Source of the DNA: Burkholderia oklahomensis C6786
GTDB lineage: Bacteria; Pseudomonadota; Gammaproteobacteria; Burkholderiales; Burkholderiaceae
Assembly (NCBI RefSeq): GCF_000959365.1
Contig: NZ_CP009556.1
Location: forward strand, 992,001 to 1,056,000
Length of the DNA stretch: 64,000 bases
Direction of reading: 5' to 3'
Part shown: piece after piece, positions 21,058 through 30,867 of the stretch
How positions within the stretch are numbered: the first letter of the stretch is position 1
Layout: each line of letters starts with the position of its first letter
Notes under the pieces: model-generated
The model's input: the letters and a program-made list of their open reading frames with translations, nothing else
Databases searched by the model: none
What the model was told of the DNA's origin: nothing
Made by a program: the position numbers and the translations under genes

Positions 21058-23064
21058 ATGTTCGGTAAATTGACGCTTTCGGCGATCCCGTTCGATCAGC
21101 CGATCATCATGGGCGCGGCCGCGTTCATGGGGCTTGTCGTGCTCGCGATTCTGGGCGCGCTGACCTATACGAAGCGCTGGAAATGGCTGTGGGCCGAGTG
21201 GCTGACGACCGTCGACCACAAGAAGCTCGGCGTGATGTACATCATCGTCGCGCTGATCATGCTGCTGCGCGGCTTCGCGGATGCCGTGATGATGCGCCTG
21301 CAGCTCGCGCTCGCGTACAACGGCCCCGGCTATCTGCCGCCGCATCACTACGACCAGATCTTCACCGCGCATGGCGTCATCATGATCTTCTTCATGGCGA
21401 TGACGTTCATGATCGGCCTGATGAACGTCATCGTGCCGCTGCAGATCGGCGCGCGCGACGTCGCGTTCCCTTTCATCAATTCGCTGAGCTTCTGGATGAC
21501 GGCGGTCTCGGCGATCCTGATCAACATCTCGCTCGTGGTCGGCGAATTCGCGCAGACGGGCTGGCTCGCGTATCCGCCGCTGTCGGAGCTGCAGTTCAGT
21601 CCGGGCGTCGGCGTCGACTACTATCTGTGGGCGCTGCAGATATCCGGCGTCGGCACGCTGCTGACGGGCGTCAACTTCTTCGCGACGATCATCCGGATGC
21701 GCGCGCCCGGCATGACGCTGATGAAGATGCCGGTGTTCACGTGGACCGCGCTCTGCACGAACGTGCTGATCATGGCGTCATTCCCGATCCTGACGGTCAC
21801 GCTCGCGCTGCTCGGCCTCGACCGCTATCTCGGCATGCACTTCTTCACGAACGATGCCGGCGGCAATGCGATGCTGTATCTGAACCTGATCTGGGCATGG
21901 GGCCATCCGGAGGTTTACATCCTGATCCTGCCCGCGTTCGGGATCTTCTCGGAGGTGGTCGCGACGTACGCGAAGAAGCCGCTCTTCGGCTACAAGACGA
22001 TGGTCTATGCGAGCTGCGCGATCATGGTGCTGTCGTTCCTCGTCTGGCTGCATCACTTCTTCACGATGGGCTCGGGCGCGAACGTCAACGCGTTTTTCGG
22101 GATTATGACGATGATCATCGCGATCCCGACCGGCGTGAAGGTGTTCAACTGGCTGTTCACGATCTACCGCGGCCGGCTCGAGTTCTCGACGCCGATCCTG
22201 TGGACGATCGGCTTCATGGTGACGTTCACGCTCGGCGGGATGACGGGCGTGATGATGGCGATTCCCGGCGCGGACTTCGTGCTGCACAACAGCCTGTTCC
22301 TGATCGCGCACTTCCACAACGTGATCATCGGCGGCGTGCTGTTCGGTTATCTCGCGGGCTTCAACTACTGGTTCCCGAAGGTGTTCGGCTTCAAGCTGAA
22401 CGAGAAGCTCGGCAAGGCCGCGTTCTGGTTCTGGCAGATCGGCTTCTACGTCGCGTTCGTGCCGCTCTACGTGCTCGGCTTCATGGGGATGACGCGGCGT
22501 CTGAACCATTACGACAATCCGGCATGGCATCCGTGGCTCGTCGTCGCCGCGTTCGGCGCCGCGCTGATCGCGATCGGCATCGCATGCCAGCTGCTGCAGC
22601 TCGTCGTCAGCCTGCGCGATCGCAAGCTGCCCGAAAATCGCGACTTCACGGGCGATCCGTGGGGCGGCCGCACGCTCGAATGGGCGACGTCGTCGCCGCC
22701 GCCCGCATACAACTTCGCGACGATCCCGGCCGTGCACGCGCTCGACGAGTTCGCGTACCGCAAGGAGCGCGGCCTCGGCATCGGCAAGCAAGCGGAGTAT
22801 CGCGACATCCACATGCCGTCGAACACGAGCGCGGGCCTCTTCGTCGGCGTGTTCAGCCTGGTGCTCGGCTTCGCGGCGGTATGGCACATCTGGTGGCTCG
22901 CGATCGTCGGGCTCGCCGGCATCGTCGTCACGGTGATCGCGTATAGCGCGAGCGACGGCGACGGCTATTTCATCCCGGCCGACACCGTGCGCAAGATCGA
23001 GGAAAAACGCGGCGGCGCGCGCTTCGTCGCACGGCCGGCGGAAGTCGAACTGGAGGCAAACTGA
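21058..23064 (+). CDS. cyoB: Cytochrome bo3 ubiquinol oxidase subunit I
   Basis: A 668-residue haem-copper oxidase subunit with about 15 transmembrane helices, carrying low-spin haem b and the haem o3-CuB centre. Family motifs are intact: [19 protein letters not shown] (CuB His and cross-linked Tyr), [10 protein letters not shown], and [10 protein letters not shown] with haem ligands. The ATG lies 2 bp after the cyoA stop, with GAAGAGG upstream. It overlaps cyoC by one base. Confidence 0.95.
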   Translation: MFGKLTLSAIPFDQPIIMGAAAFMGLVVLAILGALTYTKRWKWLWAEWLTTVDHKKLGVMYIIVALIMLLRGFADAVMMRLQLALAYNGPGYLPPHHYDQIFTAHGVIMIFFMAMTFMIGLMNVIVPLQIGARDVAFPFINSLSFWMTAVSAILINISLVVGEFAQTGWLAYPPLSELQFSPGVGVDYYLWALQISGVGTLLTGVNFFATIIRMRAPGMTLMKMPVFTWTALCTNVLIMASFPILTVTLALLGLDRYLGMHFFTNDAGGNAMLYLNLIWAWGHPEVYILILPAFGIFSEVVATYAKKPLFGYKTMVYASCAIMVLSFLVWLHHFFTMGSGANVNAFFGIMTMIIAIPTGVKVFNWLFTIYRGRLEFSTPILWTIGFMVTFTLGGMTGVMMAIPGADFVLHNSLFLIAHFHNVIIGGVLFGYLAGFNYWFPKVFGFKLNEKLGKAAFWFWQIGFYVAFVPLYVLGFMGMTRRLNHYDNPAWHPWLVVAAFGAALIAIGIACQLLQLVVSLRDRKLPENRDFTGDPWGGRTLEWATSSPPPAYNFATIPAVHALDEFAYRKERGLGIGKQAEYRDIHMPSNTSAGLFVGVFSLVLGFAAVWHIWWLAIVGLAGIVVTVIAYSASDGDGYFIPADTVRKIEEKRGGARFVARPAEVELEAN

Positions 23065-23672
23065 TGTCGTATCAATCCGTGAGCGCCGCTCATCATCAGG
23101 CTGCGCACGACCATCCGCCGTCGCATTCGGTGTTCGGTTTCTGGCTGTACCTGATGACCGACTGCGTGATCTTCGCCGCGCTGTTCGCCGTGTTCGCGGT
23201 GATGGCGCATCAGTTCGCGGGCGGCCCGACGGCCGTCGACCTGTTCGACATCCCGGGCGTCGCGATCGAGACCGCGCTGCTGCTCGTCAGCAGCATCACG
23301 TACGGCTTCGCGATGATCGGCGCGCAGCGCGGCCGCCGAAGCGCGCTGCTCGGCTGGCTCGCGGTGACGTTCGTGCTCGGCGCGGCGTTCCTCGGCCTCG
23401 AGCTGCGCGAGTTCTCGCACATGATCGCCGAAGGCGCGGGGCCGCAGCGCAGCGCGTTCCTGTCGTCGTTCTTCACGCTCGTCGGCACGCACGGGCTGCA
23501 CGTCGCGATCGGCCTCTTGTGGATGGCCGTGCTCGCGTTTCAGGCGACGCGCCGCCCGGCGCTGACCGAGCGCGACATTCGCCGGCTCACCTGCCTGAGT
23601 CTTTTCTGGCACTTCCTCGACATCGTCTGGATCTGCGTCTTTACCTTTGTCTATCTCGCGAGCGTGATCTAA
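23064..23672 (+). CDS. cyoC: Cytochrome bo3 ubiquinol oxidase subunit III
   Basis: A 202-residue membrane protein with five hydrophobic helices. It contains FWLYLMTDCVIFAALFAVF and FTLVGTHGLHVAIGLLWM, with the typical subunit III end LFWHFLDIVWICVFTFVYL. It stabilises the oxidase complex. Its ATG overlaps the cyoB stop (TGATG), implying coupled translation. Confidence 0.94.
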   Translation: MSYQSVSAAHHQAAHDHPPSHSVFGFWLYLMTDCVIFAALFAVFAVMAHQFAGGPTAVDLFDIPGVAIETALLLVSSITYGFAMIGAQRGRRSALLGWLAVTFVLGAAFLGLELREFSHMIAEGAGPQRSAFLSSFFTLVGTHGLHVAIGLLWMAVLAFQATRRPALTERDIRRLTCLSLFWHFLDIVWICVFTFVYLASVI

Positions 23673-24005
23673 ATGACCGATACGCATCTCTCTCACGACG
23701 GCGAAGCGCACGGCACCGTGGGCGGCTACGTCGCCGGATTCATCCTGTCGGTGCTGTTGACGGCGGCGTCGTTCGGGCTCGTGCTGAGCGGCGCGCTGTC
23801 GTCGCACGCGTCGCTGATCGCGCTCGCGGCGCTTGCGTTCGTGCAGATCGTCGTGCACCTCGTCTATTTCCTGCACATGAACGCATCGTCCGGCCAGCGC
23901 TGGAACGTGATGGCGTTCAGCTACACGGTGCTGACGGCGGCGATCCTGATCGTCGGCACGCTTTGGGTCATGCACAACGTCGGCATGAACATGATGTCGC
24001 GTTGA
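23673..24005 (+). CDS. cyoD: Cytochrome bo3 ubiquinol oxidase subunit IV
   Basis: A 110-residue membrane protein with three helices, containing LAALAFVQIVVHLVYFLHMN, the COX4/CyoD signature. The ATG directly follows the cyoC stop. It assists CuB assembly in E. coli. No cyoE (haem o synthase) follows, so that function must be encoded elsewhere. Confidence 0.93.
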   Translation: MTDTHLSHDGEAHGTVGGYVAGFILSVLLTAASFGLVLSGALSSHASLIALAALAFVQIVVHLVYFLHMNASSGQRWNVMAFSYTVLTAAILIVGTLWVMHNVGMNMMSR

Positions 24006-24016
24006 GCGTGAATCTC

Positions 24017-24082
24017 GCATGCGCCGGGTAGGCCCCGGCGCATGCGCAAAAGCGCGGGCGCACGGGGAACATCCGTGCGCCC
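24017..24082 (+). terminator. Double hairpin terminator after cyoABCD
   Basis: A first perfect 12-bp stem pairs GCATGCGCCGGG (24017-24028) with CCCGGCGCATGC (24034-24045). A second stem pairs GGGCGCACGG (24056-24065) with CCGTGCGCCC (24073-24082), followed by GTTTCGTTT. Both lie between the ends of two convergent genes and can serve both strands. Confidence 0.75.
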
Positions 24083-24115
24083 GTTTCGTTTCGCGCGGCC
24101 GACGCGATGCGGCGC

Positions 24116-24406
24116 TCAGCGGTCGTCGTCGTGGATCGACGACGGATGCCGGCACAGCGCGCGCACTTCGATCCGCATGTACGGAAAGAGCGGGAGCTGG
24201 CTCAGCACGTCGTGCAGATGCGCGGGACTCTCGACGTCGAAGACGCTGACGTTCGCGTAGCGGCCCGCGATGCGCCACAGGTGCCGCCACACGCCTTCGC
24301 GCTGCAGCCGCTGCGCCATCTCCTTTTCTTCCGACTTCAGGCTCGCGGCCTTGACCGGATCGATGTCGACGGGCAGCTCGACGGTCATTTCCACATGAAA
24401 CAGCAT
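24116..24406 (-). CDS. catC: Muconolactone delta-isomerase
   Basis: A 96-residue enzyme that converts muconolactone to 3-oxoadipate enol-lactone; it assembles as a decamer in other species. It begins MLFHVEMTVELPVDIDPVKA and ends LCRHPSSIHDDDR, the normal CatC length. It follows catA by 37 bp as the last gene of a catB-catA-catC operon. In the core about 10 of 190 nucleotides differ from the isomerase part of the fusion gene 4.4 kb away, so the two arose by recent duplication or gene conversion. Confidence 0.95.
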   Translation of the reverse strand: MLFHVEMTVELPVDIDPVKAASLKSEEKEMAQRLQREGVWRHLWRIAGRYANVSVFDVESPAHLHDVLSQLPLFPYMRIEVRALCRHPSSIHDDDR

Positions 24407-24443
24407 GGCTTGATCCTTGTGATGAACGTTGTGGCGATGCCGT

Positions 24444-25346
24444 TCACGCCTGCGCGCGAACGCGCTCGACTTCGCTCGCCGGCACGTTGCCGCGCGCATG
24501 CGTCAGTGAGAAGTCGAAGTCGATCAGCGCGAATTGGCCATCGATTCCGTAAGGCTTGCCTTCCGCGCCTTCGGCCTGCTTGATCTTCGGAATCAGGCCT
24601 TCGCGCGTCGCGAACGCGAAGTCGTCCCAGATGTGCGGGTCGCCTTCGATGTTGATCTGCGTCGTCAGTTTGCGATGACCGGGCGCCGACACGAAGAAAT
24701 GGATGTGCGCGGGACGGTGGCCGTGGCGGCCGAGCTGGTCGAGCAACTGCTCGGTCTTGCTGCCGGGCGGCACGCTGTAGCCGACGGGCAGCACGCTGCG
24801 GAAGCTGTAGCGGCCTTCGGCGTCGGTGCGGATCGAGCGGCGCAGATTGAACGCCGGCTGCGACGGATCGAAGTACGAATAATTGCCGAGATGGTTCGCA
24901 TGCCATACTTCGACGAGCGCGTTCGCGAGCGGCTTGCCGTCTTCGCCGAGCACGCGGCCGCGCATCACGAGCGTCTGGCCGGGATCCGTGCCGTCGTCGA
25001 GACGCGCATGGCCGACCGATTCCGGCGCGCCGGCGACGTACAGCGGCCCTTCGATCGTGCGCGGCGTGCCGCCTTGCAGGCCCGCCTTCGCTTCCGCTTC
25101 GTCCATCCGCACGTCGAGGAAGCGCTCGAAGCCGAGGCCGGCCGCGATCAGGCCGAATTCCTTGCCCGCTTCGTTCAGGTAGTTGAGCGCGGTCCAGAAT
25201 TCGCTCGGCTGCACGTCGAAATCCTCGATCGTGTGGAACAGATCCTTCACGATCCGGTTGACGATCGCGCGTACGCGCGGGTTGCCGGGCTGCGTCGCGG
25301 CGTCGTCGAACGACTTCAGCAGGGCGTCGATGGCTTCCTTGTTCAT
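24444..25346 (-). CDS. catA: Catechol 1,2-dioxygenase
   Basis: A 300-residue intradiol dioxygenase that cleaves catechol to cis,cis-muconate with non-haem Fe(III). Residues 1-100 are the helical linker domain. The catalytic domain contains the Tyr ligands (LGNYSYFDPS, VLPVGYSVP) and the His ligands in GRHGHRPAHIHFFVSAPGH. The ATG has GGAGA 6 bp upstream; an in-frame TTG four codons earlier is less likely. It lies 34 bp from catB. Confidence 0.95.
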   Translation of the reverse strand: MNKEAIDALLKSFDDAATQPGNPRVRAIVNRIVKDLFHTIEDFDVQPSEFWTALNYLNEAGKEFGLIAAGLGFERFLDVRMDEAEAKAGLQGGTPRTIEGPLYVAGAPESVGHARLDDGTDPGQTLVMRGRVLGEDGKPLANALVEVWHANHLGNYSYFDPSQPAFNLRRSIRTDAEGRYSFRSVLPVGYSVPPGSKTEQLLDQLGRHGHRPAHIHFFVSAPGHRKLTTQINIEGDPHIWDDFAFATREGLIPKIKQAEGAEGKPYGIDGQFALIDFDFSLTHARGNVPASEVERVRAQA

Positions 25347-25380
25347 CTGCGTCTCCAATATCAGTGAATGTAGGCGTGGG

Positions 25381-26514
25381 TCAGCGGGACTGGCGTCGCA
25401 TCCGCTCGATGCGGGACCAATCGAAAGTGATGCCGAGACCGGGGGTGGCCGGCAGGTGCAGCTTGAAATCCTCGTAACGCAGCGGCTCGACCAGAATCTC
25501 CTCCGTCAGCAGCAGCGGGCCGAACAGCTCGGTGCCCCACTTGAGCGAGCCGAACGTGCTGAAGAGCTGCGCGGACGCGATCGTGCCGGCCGCGCCTTCG
25601 AGCATCGTGCCGCCGTACAGGTCGATGCCGGCCGCGGCCGCGATCGACGCGACGGCCGCGGCGCCCTGCAGGCCGCCCGATTGCGCGATCTTCACCGCGA
25701 ACACGTCGGCCGCGCGCTCGCGCGCGAGCGCGAATGCGTCGACGGGGCCGTGCAGCGCCTCGTCGGCCATGATCGGGATGTGCGCGAGCGCGGTCAGGCG
25801 TTTCAGGCCCGCGCGGTTCGTCGCGGCGATCGGCTGCTCGACGAGGCTCACGCCCGCTTCCGCGAGCCGCATGTCTGCCCACACCGCTTCGCTTTCGGTC
25901 CACGCCTGGTTCACGTCGACGCGCACGTCGCCGCGCTCGCCGAGCGCGCGCTTGATCGCGACCACGTGCGCGACGTCGTCGACGACCGCGCGCGCGCCGA
26001 TCTTCAGCTTGAACGCGCGATGGCGGCGCGCTTCGAGCATCGCTTCGGCTTCCGCGATGTCGCGGCCGGTGTCGCCGCTCGCGAGCGTCCACGCGACGTC
26101 GAGCGCATCGGTCGCGCGGCCGCCGAACAGCTCGGACAGCGGCACGCCGAGGCGGCGCGCCTGCGCATCGAACAGCGCGGTCTCGAGCGCGCACTTCGCG
26201 AAGCGGTTGCCCTGGAACAGCTTGCGCACGCGCGCCATCGCGGCGCCGGGGCGGGTCGCGTCCGCGCCTTGCAGCAGCGGCGCGAAATAGGTGTCGATGT
26301 TCGTCCTGATGCTCTCGGGGCTTTCCTCGCCGTACGCGAGGCCGCCGATCGTCGTGCCTTCGCCGACGCCTTCGATACCGTCCGAGCATCGAACGCGGAC
26401 GAGCACGAGCGTCTGGCAGTTCATCGTCGCGACCGACAGCTTGTGCGGCCGGATCGTCGGCACATCGACGAGCAGCGTCTCGATTCGGTCGATGGTGATG
26501 CCTGTTGCTATCAT
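25381..26514 (-). CDS. catB: Muconate cycloisomerase
   Basis: A 377-residue enolase-superfamily enzyme that converts cis,cis-muconate to muconolactone. The catalytic Lys-x-Lys is in FKLKIGAR, the Mn ligands are in DVRVDVNQAW, VEQPIAA and MADEALHGP, and the second Lys is in VFAVKIAQSGG. CAGGAGG sits 6 bp before the ATG. It is first in catBAC and divergent from catR, with the LysR-type control region in the 89-bp gap. Confidence 0.95.
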   Translation of the reverse strand: MIATGITIDRIETLLVDVPTIRPHKLSVATMNCQTLVLVRVRCSDGIEGVGEGTTIGGLAYGEESPESIRTNIDTYFAPLLQGADATRPGAAMARVRKLFQGNRFAKCALETALFDAQARRLGVPLSELFGGRATDALDVAWTLASGDTGRDIAEAEAMLEARRHRAFKLKIGARAVVDDVAHVVAIKRALGERGDVRVDVNQAWTESEAVWADMRLAEAGVSLVEQPIAATNRAGLKRLTALAHIPIMADEALHGPVDAFALARERAADVFAVKIAQSGGLQGAAAVASIAAAAGIDLYGGTMLEGAAGTIASAQLFSTFGSLKWGTELFGPLLLTEEILVEPLRYEDFKLHLPATPGLGITFDWSRIERMRRQSR

Positions 26515-26535
26515 CGGAATCCTCCTGTCGCACAC

Positions 26536-26566
26536 ATGGTAGAAACAAACGCGCGACGGCGTCCAA
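26536..26566 (-). promoter_or_regulatory. catB promoter (TTGGAC-N19-TACCAT)
   Basis: On the minus strand, TTGGAC (26566-26561) and TACCAT (26541-26536) are separated by 19 bp. Transcription would start near 26529, leaving a leader of about 15 bases with the ribosome site. Same geometry as the benA and fusion-gene promoters. Confidence 0.6.
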
Positions 26567-26586
26567 CACCCTTTCCGACTACTTCC

Positions 26587-26601
26587 ATACTTTCGAGGTA
26601 T
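26587..26601. promoter_or_regulatory. CatR operator ATAC-N7-GTAT
   Basis: A perfect match to the BenM/CatM consensus, 20 bp upstream of the catB -35 box. The spacer TTTCGAG plus the following base contains the catR ribosome site (GAGG), and the catR ATG is 2 bp past the right half-site. CatR binding should therefore repress its own gene while activating catB. Confidence 0.7.
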
Positions 26602-26603
26602 GC

Positions 26604-27491
26604 ATGGAACTGCGTCAGCTCCGGTATTTCATCGCGGTGGCCGAAGAGATGAACATCACGCGCGCCGCGCAACGGCTGCACATGACGCAGCCGCCGCTCA
26701 GCCGCCAGCTGCAGCTGATCGAGGACGAGATCGGCCTGCCGCTCTTCGAGCGCGGCGCGCGGCCGCTGAAGCTGACCGACGCGGGGCGGGTGTTCTACGC
26801 GCAGGCGCGGCGCGTGCTCGAGCAGGCCGACGAGCTCGCGCCGCTCACGCGCCGGCTCGCGCAGGCGGCCGAGCGGATCGTGATCGGCTTCGTGCCGTCG
26901 ACGCTGTACGGCGCGCTGCCCGACGTGATCCGCGCGTTCCGCGAGGCCGCGCCGGCCGTCGAGCTGTCGCTGATCGAAATGTTCACGCTCGAGCAGCTCG
27001 GCGCGCTGAAAGGCGGCCGGATCGACATCGGCTTCGGCCGGCTGCGCTTCGACGACGACCAGCTCGTGCGCGAGGTGCTCGTCGAAGAGCGGCTGATCGC
27101 GGCGCTGCCGGACGGGCATCCGCTCGCCGCGCCCGACGCGCCGCTCTCGCTCGCGGAGATCGCCGGGCAGACGCTGATCGTTTACCCGAGTACGCCGCGG
27201 CCGAGCTTTGCCGATCAGCAATTGTCCGCGCTGCGCGACGGCGGTCTCGCGCCTGCGGCGGTGCACGAGGTGCGCGAGCTGCAGACGGCGCTCGGGCTCG
27301 TCGCCGCGCAGGTCGGGGTGTCGCTCGTGCCGGAGAGCGTCGATGGGGTGAGAGTGAAGGGCGTCGTCTACCGGCCGCTGCCGGAGCCCGTCGCGACGTC
27401 GCCGATCATCCTGAGCCGGCGGCTGCACGACGAAAGCCGCGCGACCAAGCTGTTCTGCTCGCTCGCGCGCGAGCTGATGGCGGGCCGCTGA
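26604..27491 (+). CDS. catR: LysR-type regulator CatR of the catechol branch
   Basis: A 295-residue LysR protein beginning MELRQLRYFIAVAEEMNITR with an intact winged helix (LHMTQPPLSRQLQLIEDE). Its effector domain resembles BenM/CatM/CatR (IGFVPSTLYGALPDVIRAF). It is divergent from catBAC and very similar in sequence to the benM product, so the two regulators are paralogues. The probable inducer is cis,cis-muconate. Confidence 0.9.
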   Translation: MELRQLRYFIAVAEEMNITRAAQRLHMTQPPLSRQLQLIEDEIGLPLFERGARPLKLTDAGRVFYAQARRVLEQADELAPLTRRLAQAAERIVIGFVPSTLYGALPDVIRAFREAAPAVELSLIEMFTLEQLGALKGGRIDIGFGRLRFDDDQLVREVLVEERLIAALPDGHPLAAPDAPLSLAEIAGQTLIVYPSTPRPSFADQQLSALRDGGLAPAAVHEVRELQTALGLVAAQVGVSLVPESVDGVRVKGVVYRPLPEPVATSPIILSRRLHDESRATKLFCSLARELMAGR

Positions 27492-27509
27492 CGCCGCGCG
27501 CGGGCGGGC

Positions 27510-28475
27510 TCAAGCGTCGCGCTGGTCGGCGAGCGTCGAGGACGGCAGCTCGCCGAACCGCTCGCGGTACGCGATCGCGAAGCGGCCGAGGTGCGCGAAG
27601 CCGCAGTCGAGCGCGATCTCGGCGATCCGCCGGTCGGGCGCCGCCGCGCGCAGCAGCTCGCGCGCGTGGTCGAGCCGCATCTTGCGCAGGTACTGCATCG
27701 GGCTCATGCCGCGAAACTGCAGGAAGCCGTCGCGCAGCGTGCGTTCCGGCACGCCCGCCGCCTGCGCGATTTCCGCGAGCTGCAACGGCTGCGCGAATTG
27801 GGTGTCGATGAATTCCTGCGCGCGCCGCACGAAGCCCGGCGCCGGATCGGCGCGCCGCACGGGCGCGGCGGCGGGCGGATGGCCGTCGATCAGCAGGTCG
27901 AGCAGCAATTGCTCGAGCCTCGCCGCGACGCGCGGGTTCGCGCTCGCGCTCGCGAGCAGCTCGGGCGAGCGCGCGACGAGCTTCAACTGCTGCATCCACG
28001 CGCTCAGCGCCGAATCGTCGACGCCGATCACCGGATCGAGCGACGCCGCCGCATCGCCGATGTGCGCGGCGAGCGTCGCGGCATCGATACGGAGGACGAA
28101 CTGCTCGCAATCGCGGGAAAGGTGCGCGGCGAACGGCTCGCCGGGCGGGCACAGCACGCCCGTGCGGCCGTCGACGTCGAACGCGCGGCCCATCGTGCGG
28201 ACCTGCGCGCAACCCGTCAGACAAAACATCAGCAAGTGGTAGCCGTCGACCGCGTCGACGCGCACCTGCATCGCGTCGCCGAACGCGATGGTTCCGATTC
28301 CGAGCCCGCCGAGCCGCACGAAATCCATGTGCGACGGCCCGTGCCGCGTGCCGTCCGGCAGCAGCGCGTGCGGCTGCATCACGCGCGAGATCCGCTCGCG
28401 CGTCTCGTCGAGATCGCGCGATTCGAACAGCCGGTGCTCGCGCAGCGCGAGCGGATCGAATGGGGTCGGGGGCAT
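27510..28475 (-). CDS. andR: AraC-family regulator, probable AndR
   Basis: A 321-residue regulator with a cupin-like N-terminal ligand domain (residues 1-190, AraC_binding_2 type) and a C-terminal double helix-turn-helix. The latter contains [19 protein letters not shown] and [20 protein letters not shown]. It is divergent from the anthranilate dioxygenase operon, as AndR is in Burkholderia cepacia DBO1, and probably activates it with anthranilate. The start is the ATG before PPTPFDPL; the frame extends upstream without family similarity. It is convergent with catR, with an 18-bp gap. Confidence 0.8.
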   Translation of the reverse strand: MPPTPFDPLALREHRLFESRDLDETRERISRVMQPHALLPDGTRHGPSHMDFVRLGGLGIGTIAFGDAMQVRVDAVDGYHLLMFCLTGCAQVRTMGRAFDVDGRTGVLCPPGEPFAAHLSRDCEQFVLRIDAATLAAHIGDAAASLDPVIGVDDSALSAWMQQLKLVARSPELLASASANPRVAARLEQLLLDLLIDGHPPAAAPVRRADPAPGFVRRAQEFIDTQFAQPLQLAEIAQAAGVPERTLRDGFLQFRGMSPMQYLRKMRLDHARELLRAAAPDRRIAEIALDCGFAHLGRFAIAYRERFGELPSSTLADQRDA

Positions 28476-28738
28476 GATCGTCTGCCTCGCATAAAGCGCC
28501 GGCGTCCTGAATATTGCTCGTCGGCCGGGTGGCATGTCTGATGCGCGCATCGTAGCGCAGAAAATCCGCCGGAAGTGGATACTGCGCCGCCGCAACCGCA
28601 CTTTCCGGATAGACGGCGAATTCTAGCGTTTCAAAAATCAGTCCCGTCAGGCGGATTGTCGACCGCCTCAATCGCAAGCATCTTGCATGGGATCGAAGTA
28701 AGCGCTGAAGCGCCAACGCCGATCAACAGGAGACAACG

Positions 28739-30016
28739 ATGGAACTGACCGAATCACCAGTATCGCTGATCGATCGCGCCGATTCGCCCGACGTGCGATT
28801 CCCGCGCGACGACGGCTCGCGCGTGCCGTACAAGGTGTTCAGCTCGCAGGCGGTGTACGACCGCGAGCAGGAGCGGATCTTCCGCGGTCCGACGTGGAAT
28901 TTCGTCGCGCTCGAGGCGGAGATCCCGAATCCGGGCGACTTCAAGAGCACGTTCGTCGGCGACACGCCCGTCGTCGTCACGCGCGGCGAGGACGGCGCGC
29001 TCGCCGCGTGGGTGAACCGCTGCGCGCACCGCGGCGCGCAGGTGTGCCGCAAGGCGCGCGGCAACGCGAGCTCGCACACGTGCGTGTACCACCAGTGGAG
29101 CTTCGACAGCCAGGGCAACCTGCTCGGCGTGCCGTTCAGGCGCGGCCAGAAGGGAATGTCCGGGATGCCCGCGGACTTCGATCCGAAGCATCACGGGCTG
29201 CGCAAGCTGCGCGTCGACAGCTACCAGGGCCTCGTGTTCGCGACGTTCAGCGACGACGTCGCGCCGCTGCCCGACTATCTCGGCCTGCAGATGCGGCCGT
29301 GGATCGACCGGATCTTCCACAAGCCGATCGAGTATCTCGGCTGCACGCGCCAGTATTCGAAGTCGAACTGGAAGCTGTACTTCGAGAACGTGAAGGACCC
29401 GTATCACGCGAGCATGCTGCATCTGTTCCATACGACGTTCAACATCTTCCGCGTCGGGATGAAGGCGCGCTCGATTCCGGACGCGGCGCACGGGCTGCAC
29501 AGCATCATCACGATGACGAAGACGCGCGAGGACACGGACACCGCGAGCGCGTACAAGCAGCAGAACATCCGTTCGTTCGACGAAGGTTTTGCGCTCGAGG
29601 ACGATTCGATTCTCGGCCTCGTGTCCGAATACGACGAGGACACGACGAACCACATCCAGCCGATCTTCCCGCAGCTCGTGATCCAGCAGATCCACAACAC
29701 GCTCGTCGCGCGGCAACTGCTGCCGAAGGGGCCGAAGAACTTCGAGCTGATCTTCCACTTCTTCGGCTACGCGGACGACACGCCCGAGCTGCGCGATCTG
29801 CGGATCAAGCAGGCGAACCTCGTCGGGCCGGCGGGCTACATCTCGATGGAGGACACCGAGGCGACCGAGCTCGTCCAGCGCGGCACCGTGCGCGACGCGG
29901 ACGCGGCATCGGTGATCGAGATGTCGCGCGGCAATCCCGACCAGGAGGACACGGCGATCACCGAGAGCCTGATCCGCAAGTTCTGGGTCGGCTACCAGAA
30001 GCTGATGGGCTATTGA
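28739..30016 (+). CDS. andAc: Anthranilate 1,2-dioxygenase large subunit
   Basis: A 425-residue Rieske oxygenase alpha subunit that converts anthranilate to catechol, releasing CO2 and ammonia. The Rieske ligands are Cys95, His97, Cys115 and His118 (CAHRGAQVC, CVYHQW). The mononuclear iron site is ENVKDPYHASMLHLFH. It resembles the three-component AndA enzyme of Burkholderia rather than the two-component AntABC, and the gene order Ac-Ad-Ab-Aa supports this. AGGAGA lies 7 bp before the ATG. Confidence 0.9.
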   Translation: MELTESPVSLIDRADSPDVRFPRDDGSRVPYKVFSSQAVYDREQERIFRGPTWNFVALEAEIPNPGDFKSTFVGDTPVVVTRGEDGALAAWVNRCAHRGAQVCRKARGNASSHTCVYHQWSFDSQGNLLGVPFRRGQKGMSGMPADFDPKHHGLRKLRVDSYQGLVFATFSDDVAPLPDYLGLQMRPWIDRIFHKPIEYLGCTRQYSKSNWKLYFENVKDPYHASMLHLFHTTFNIFRVGMKARSIPDAAHGLHSIITMTKTREDTDTASAYKQQNIRSFDEGFALEDDSILGLVSEYDEDTTNHIQPIFPQLVIQQIHNTLVARQLLPKGPKNFELIFHFFGYADDTPELRDLRIKQANLVGPAGYISMEDTEATELVQRGTVRDADAASVIEMSRGNPDQEDTAITESLIRKFWVGYQKLMGY

Positions 30017-30030
30017 GGCGGGAGACGAAC

Positions 30031-30516
30031 ATGACCGACATCACCGACGACATCCGCGTGTGGTTGGAGCTGCACATGCTGCAGGACCGCTACATCGGCC
30101 ATCTCGACAACGACCGGCTCGAACGCTGGCCGGAGCTTTTCACCGAAGACTGCCTGTACGAAATCGTTCCGAAGGAAAACGCGGACATGGGCTTGCCGAT
30201 CGGCATCGTCCATTGCACGAACCGGCGGATGCTGCGCGACCGGGTCGTGTCGCTGCGCCACGCGAACATCTACGAGGCGCACACGTATCGGCACATGACG
30301 TCCGGACTCGCGATCGTCGGCGCGCGGGACGGCGAGATCGAGACGGAGAGCAGCTACGTCGTCGTGCAGACGCGCAGCGACGGCGAATCGAGCGTGTACC
30401 AGGCGGGCAAGTATTACGACACGGTCGTGCGCACGGCCGAGGGACTGCGCTATCGGAAGAAGCGCGTGATCTACGACACGTCGCGCGTGCAGACGCTGCT
30501 CGCGACGCCGATCTGA
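30031..30516 (+). CDS. andAd: Anthranilate 1,2-dioxygenase small subunit
   Basis: A 161-residue beta subunit with the SnoaL-like fold of ring-hydroxylating dioxygenases. LQDRYIGHLDNDRLERWPEL, DCLYEIVPKENAD and GKYYDTVVRT mark the family. It starts 14 bp after andAc with GGAG upstream, and structures the oxygenase with AndAc. Confidence 0.9.
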   Translation: MTDITDDIRVWLELHMLQDRYIGHLDNDRLERWPELFTEDCLYEIVPKENADMGLPIGIVHCTNRRMLRDRVVSLRHANIYEAHTYRHMTSGLAIVGARDGEIETESSYVVVQTRSDGESSVYQAGKYYDTVVRTAEGLRYRKKRVIYDTSRVQTLLATPI

Positions 30517-30537
30517 TTCTCGCAAGGAGTTCGAAGC

Positions 30538-30867
30538 ATGAGTAACGAAACCGTCGCCGCGTGGCATCCGCTCGGCGCGCTCGACGAATTCACCGAGGAC
30601 GAGCCGGCCGCGCGCGTCGTCGGCAACAGGCCGGTCGCGGTGTTCCGGATCGGCGACGACGTGTTCGCGCTGCACGACCTGTGCACGCACGGACATGCGC
30701 GGCTGTCCGAAGGCTTCATCGAGGACGGCTGCGTCGAATGCCCGCTGCATCAGGGACTCTTCGACATCCGCACGGGCGCGCCGAAATGCGCGCCCGTGAC
30801 GGAGCCCGTGCGCGCGTATCCGATCCGCATCGTCGACGGACAGGTCGAGATCCATGTCGACGAGTGA
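30538..30867 (+). CDS. andAb: Rieske-type ferredoxin of anthranilate dioxygenase
   Basis: A 109-residue Rieske ferredoxin that carries electrons to AndAc. Its [2Fe-2S] ligands are Cys49, His51, Cys68 and His71 (CTHGHARL and CPLHQG). It ends inside the start of andAa, with a 14-bp overlap, so the two electron-transfer proteins are translationally coupled. Confidence 0.92.
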   Translation: MSNETVAAWHPLGALDEFTEDEPAARVVGNRPVAVFRIGDDVFALHDLCTHGHARLSEGFIEDGCVECPLHQGLFDIRTGAPKCAPVTEPVRAYPIRIVDGQVEIHVDE

